A stretch of 8,540 nt of DNA from assembly GCA_011682665.1 (NCBI GenBank), contig JAACEG010000020.1:1-8540 (forward strand). Reading direction: 5' to 3'. A program made the translations under genes and the position numbers. Source of the stretch: Lysobacteraceae bacterium. Lineage in GTDB: Bacteria; Patescibacteriota; Patescibacteriia; JAACEG01. Positions within the stretch are counted from its first letter, which is position 1, and the number at the start of each line of letters is the position of its first letter. The notes under the pieces were generated by a model. It had not been told where the DNA came from and searched no databases. It saw only the letters and a list, made by a program, of their open reading frames with translations. Of this stretch, positions 6,801 to 8,540 are shown piece after piece.

Positions 6801-6891
6801 CTCCTCTTGGAGGGAATATTATTCTTATTCTCCCTCTTGTAGGGGAATATTATTCTTATTCTTCCCCTTTTAGGGGGAGTTAGAGGGGGTA
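6801..6891. repeat. Right-half element with a ladder of three short hairpins
   Basis: Three C-run/G-run hairpins (around CTCCTCTTGGAG, TCCCTCTTGTAGGGGA, CTTCCCCTTTTAGGGGGAG) are spaced about 30 bp apart by nearly identical AATATTATTCTTATT linkers. The last one continues into GTTAGAGGGGGTA (6879-6891), the same right terminus as in the full elements. The TACCCC left terminus is missing. This looks like a right half in which the internal hairpin unit has been duplicated. Confidence 0.58.
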
Positions 6892-6911
6892 TAAAATAAT
6901 TTTCAATTTTT

Positions 6912-7024
6912 TACCCCACCTAACCTCCCCTAAATAGAGGAGAGGAATCCATTATTCTTATTCTCTTCCTTGTAGGAAATTGTTATTTTTATTCTCCCCC
7001 TCTTAGGGGGAGTTAGAGGGGGTA
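6912..7024. repeat. Full-length 113-bp terminal-inverted-repeat element, copy 2
   Basis: It has the same termini as the copy at 2608-2718 (TACCCCACCTAAC at 6912-6924, GTTAGAGGGGGTA at 7012-7024), the same AATCCATTATT after the first hairpin and the same final CTCCCCC/GGGGGAG hairpin. The left hairpin has mismatches (TAGAGGAGAGG) and the middle part has diverged (CTTCCTTGTAGGAA). The ten bases before it (TTTCAATTTT) are also shared with copy 1, so the repeat unit may extend slightly beyond the apparent ends. It sits between tuf and rpsJ. Confidence 0.66.
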
Positions 7025-7026
7025 TT

Positions 7027-7075
7027 CTCCTCCCCTAACCTCCTCTTGTTGTTCAACACAGGCCTAAATAAGGGA
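7027..7075. repeat. Degenerate element fragment before rpsJ
   Basis: CTCCTCCCCTAACCTCC continues directly after copy 2 and then diverges through TGTTGTTCAACA, itself a small inverted repeat, to CCTAAATAAGGGAG. It resembles scrambled left-half sequence of the same family. Bases 7076-7132, up to rpsJ, are AT-rich with only a weak -10-like TAAAAT (7115-7120) and no matching -35 box. Confidence 0.4.
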
Positions 7076-7132
7076 GAAAAATCTTTTTTTAAAGAAATTA
7101 AAATTATTCAAGTTTAAAATTATTTAAAACAC

Positions 7133-7498
7133 ATGACAACGAAAAAAAGTCCGACAAAAAATGTTGATAAAGAATCAAATATTGAGGAAAATATAGCTCA
7201 GAGAATTCGCATTAAAATAAAAGCTTTTGATAGTAAAATAATTGATCAATCTACGAGAACGATTATTGACACAGCAGAGAGATCAGGGGCAAAAGTGAAT
7301 GGCCCGATTCCTTTGCCAACTGAAATTAAAAAGCATACTGTTTTACGTTCAAGCTTTGTACATAAAGATTCTCGAGATCAATATGAAATGCGGATACATA
7401 AAAGATTAGTTGATATAATTGATCTCACACCTAAAACAGTTGAAGATCTAAGGACTTTAAATTTGCCATCTGGAGTAAATATTGAAATAAAAATGTAG
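7133..7498 (+). CDS. rpsJ: 30S ribosomal protein S10
   Basis: S10 is a small-subunit head protein that also serves as NusE in antitermination complexes. The 121-residue product aligns with the 103-residue E. coli protein from [10 protein letters not shown] (24-33) to the end: GPIPLPT (57-63), [19 protein letters not shown] (77-95) and a C-terminal SGVNIEIKM. About 19 extra N-terminal residues, rich in Lys, Thr, Glu and Asn, precede the core and look disordered. The ATG is the only plausible start: the next in-frame ATG is at residue 86, inside the domain. There is no Shine-Dalgarno site. In many bacteria this gene follows tuf closely; here 351 bp of repeats intervene. An intrinsic terminator 140 bp downstream suggests it is the last gene of its transcript. 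Confidence 0.96.
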   Translation: MTTKKSPTKNVDKESNIEENIAQRIRIKIKAFDSKIIDQSTRTIIDTAERSGAKVNGPIPLPTEIKKHTVLRSSFVHKDSRDQYEMRIHKRLVDIIDLTPKTVEDLRTLNLPSGVNIEIKM

Positions 7499-7534
7499 AT
7501 CATTATATATCAATTGTAATATATAAATTTTTGT

Positions 7535-7577
7535 TCTAAAAAACTTTCGAAAATTTTATTTACGAAAAAGTTTTAGA
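7535..7577 (+). other. Imperfect hairpin downstream of rpsJ
   Basis: TCTAAAA (7535-7541) pairs with TTTTAGA (7571-7577), and after a two-base bulge CTTTCG (7544-7549) pairs partly with CGAAAAAG (7563-7570). The loop is A/T-rich. It lies 37 bp after the rpsJ stop and is not followed by a T-run, so it may be a 3'-end processing or protecting structure rather than a terminator. Confidence 0.4.
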
Positions 7578-7639
7578 AACATTATCTTATATAAAAGGAG
7601 AAAAAATTGCAATAAAAAATAAAGCAAAATTAATTTTTT

Positions 7640-7675
7640 AAAAAAACTGGCTTTATTTTTGGTCAGTTTTTTTAT
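7640..7675 (+). terminator. Rho-independent terminator between rpsJ and rplC
   Basis: AAAAAAACTG (7640-7649) and CAGTTTTTTT (7664-7673) form a 10-bp stem that can be extended inward by GC with GGT, giving a 10- to 14-nt loop. The right arm supplies its own T-run. The mirror arrangement (TTTAAAAAA to the left) would let it work on both strands. It separates rpsJ from rplC, which are co-transcribed in the classic S10 operon. Confidence 0.68.
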
Positions 7676-7683
7676 ATAACATA

Positions 7684-7742
7684 ACGCTAATATACTAATG
7701 TATGCGAATGACGCTAATATGTATTTACTTTGTTTGTATAAT
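7684..7742 (+). promoter_or_regulatory. Probable rplC promoter with flanking direct repeats
   Basis: A perfect TATAAT lies at 7737-7742, downstream of the terminator and 73 bp before the rplC ATG. The -35 position (around 7714-7719) has no consensus and instead falls in the second of two identical ACGCTAATAT decamers (7684-7693 and 7711-7720). Between them sits an interrupted palindrome (CGC...ATAC TAAT GTAT GCG). The repeats could be an activator or repressor site compensating for the weak -35 box, or just another dispersed repeat. Confidence 0.45.
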
Positions 7743-7750
7743 ATTCGGAT

Positions 7751-7783
7751 GCACCCCCTTTGTAATGGGGTTGCCGAAGGCAA
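7751..7783 (+). promoter_or_regulatory. Overlapping hairpins in the rplC leader
   Basis: GCACCCC (7751-7757) can pair with GGGGTTGC (7767-7774, one bulged T), and TTGCC (7771-7775) pairs perfectly with GGCAA (7779-7783) on a GAA loop. The two stems share bases 7771-7774, so they are alternatives. If transcription starts near 7749, they would form at the very 5' end of the rplC mRNA. A regulatory switch is possible but unproven. The remaining 32 bases to the ATG are AT-rich and lack a Shine-Dalgarno site. Confidence 0.4.
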
Positions 7784-7815
7784 AACTATAATTCATATCA
7801 TTGGCATTATAACTT

Positions 7816-8511
7816 ATGAAATTTATTTTAGGGGAAAAACAAGAAATGTCGCAGGTTTATCAAAAAGATAAAGTAATTCCGATTACAAATATTAAAATTG
7901 GTTCTTGCAATATTATTCAGATTAAAACAATTGAAAAAGATGGATATAACGCTGTTCAAATCGGGTATGGTTTCAAAAGAAAGGTAAATAAGCCAAAAAT
8001 GGGACATTTGAAAAAGGCTTTTGATTTTACAAAATCAGCATCAAAGAATATTTTAAATTTTAGATATTTAAAAGAATTTAGAGTTGACAAAGTAGAATTT
8101 AAACCAGGTGATTTGTTAGATATCAATAGTTTTGTTGTTGGCGATAAAATTAAAATTAGTGGTATTTCAAAAGGAAAAGGATTTCAGGGAGTTGTCAAAC
8201 GGCATGGGTTTAGATGTCAGCCAACAACTCATGGGACAAAAGATCAAGTTAGAATGTCAGGATCAGTTGGAGCTACTGGGCCAGCTCATGTTTTTAAGGG
8301 AACAAAGATGGGGGGACAAATGGGAAACAATAAAACAACAGTTTCTAATTTAGAAATTATTGAAATAGATAAAGATAATAGTTTAATTAAAGTCAAAGGC
8401 GCTCTACCAGGACATCGGAATAATTTAATAGCTATTAAAGCAGATGGTGAAATGAAGATAATTGAAAGACAGAAAGAAGTTGAAAGTCCAAAAGTCCACC
8501 CTGTTAAATAA
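7816..8511 (+). CDS. rplC: 50S ribosomal protein L3
   Basis: L3 binds 23S rRNA early in assembly and reaches toward the peptidyl transferase centre. The 231-residue product begins MKFILGEKQEMSQV, the family start, so the ATG at 7816 is preferred over the internal ATG at residue 11. Conserved blocks are GYNAVQIGYG (43-52), SKGKGFQGVVKRHGF (118-132), THGTKDQVRMSGSVG (138-152) and VFKGTKMGGQMGNNKTTV (159-176). Q168 corresponds to the glutamine that PrmB methylates in E. coli (Q150). A basic and acidic tail of about 15 residues extends past the usual end. It is the first S10-cluster gene after the terminator and its own probable promoter; the rest of the cluster (rplD onward) would be expected beyond the window. 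No Shine-Dalgarno site is seen. Confidence 0.96.
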   Translation: MKFILGEKQEMSQVYQKDKVIPITNIKIGSCNIIQIKTIEKDGYNAVQIGYGFKRKVNKPKMGHLKKAFDFTKSASKNILNFRYLKEFRVDKVEFKPGDLLDINSFVVGDKIKISGISKGKGFQGVVKRHGFRCQPTTHGTKDQVRMSGSVGATGPAHVFKGTKMGGQMGNNKTTVSNLEIIEIDKDNSLIKVKGALPGHRNNLIAIKADGEMKIIERQKEVESPKVHPVK

Positions 8512-8522
8512 AAATTAGTTGG

Positions 8523-8540
8523 TTCTCCCCCTTGTAGGGG
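8523..8540. repeat. Truncated C/G-rich element at the window end
   Basis: TTCTCCCCCTTGTAGGGG, 11 bp after the rplC stop, matches the C-run/G-run hairpin of the elements at 2608-2718 and 6801-7024. The window ends inside it, so its extent is unknown. It shows that a third intergenic gap of this gene block carries the family. Confidence 0.55.

Noticed and set aside
6801..7075. A CRISPR array
   Set aside because: The repeats are spaced by near-identical AT-rich linkers rather than unique spacers, the hairpin units vary, and no cas gene is present.
7085..7120. An rpsJ promoter with TAAAAT at 7115-7120
   Set aside because: There is no -35-like sequence at a workable distance, and such -10-like strings are common by chance in sequence this AT-rich.
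7556..7783. A 75-codon minus-strand reading frame
   Set aside because: It spans the terminator, promoter and leader hairpins between rpsJ and rplC and has no recognisable features or start signal.
8132..8353. A 73-codon plus-strand frame inside rplC
   Set aside because: It is an out-of-frame shadow of L3.
7846..8511. L3 starting at the internal ATG at residue 11
   Set aside because: It would remove the conserved MKFILG beginning of bacterial L3.

Overview
The window is a short stretch of a very AT-rich bacterial chromosome carrying the str/S10 ribosomal gene block in its ancestral order: rpsL, rpsG, fusA, tuf, rpsJ, rplC, all on the + strand. It is preceded by an unrelated integral-membrane transporter of the MFS type. 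The AT-rich bias, the S12 and EF-G sequence style, the near absence of Shine-Dalgarno sites and the many short palindromic intergenic repeats suggest a Candidate Phyla Radiation (Patescibacteria, Parcubacteria-like) genome. That assignment is inferred from pattern recognition, not from a database search. Stops are TAA (five genes) or TAG (tuf, rpsJ), and no intact gene has an in-frame TGA, so nothing points to a recoded genetic code.

Layout. 1-189: palindromic repeat remnants, then a good promoter almost touching the start codon. 190-1344: MFS-like transporter, closed by an intrinsic terminator at 1380-1420. 1472-2489: rpsL and rpsG, surrounded by tracts of a 7-bp AT-rich repeat with an AATT core. 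2490-3340: an 850-bp gap with two copies of a C/G-rich terminal-inverted-repeat element, a broken small gene (2828-3050), a long near-perfect palindrome (3145-3214) and another heptad tract running up to fusA. 3341-5449: fusA. 5450-5590: a separate tuf promoter, a structured leader and the only strong Shine-Dalgarno site in front of an intact gene. 5591-6781: tuf. 6782-7132: more of the same C/G-rich element, including a second full-length copy. 7133-7498: rpsJ. 7499-7815: a hairpin, an intrinsic terminator, a probable new promoter and leader hairpins. 7816-8511: rplC. The window ends inside one more repeat copy.

The genes work together in translation. S12 and S7 are small-subunit proteins of the decoding centre and head. 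EF-G and EF-Tu are the elongation GTPases. S10 and L3 open the S10 cluster. What is unusual is the space between them: this normally compact operon is interrupted by at least three repeat families, a dedicated tuf promoter and a terminator between rpsJ and rplC, so it is probably several transcription units.

I see no defence, secretion or metabolic system in the window. The best candidates for something undescribed are the TIR element family inside the ribosomal operon, the phased AATT heptads (including an inverted pair flanking rpsG), the small frame-broken gene with a UUU-UUU-UGA slip site, and the tuf and rplC leader structures.
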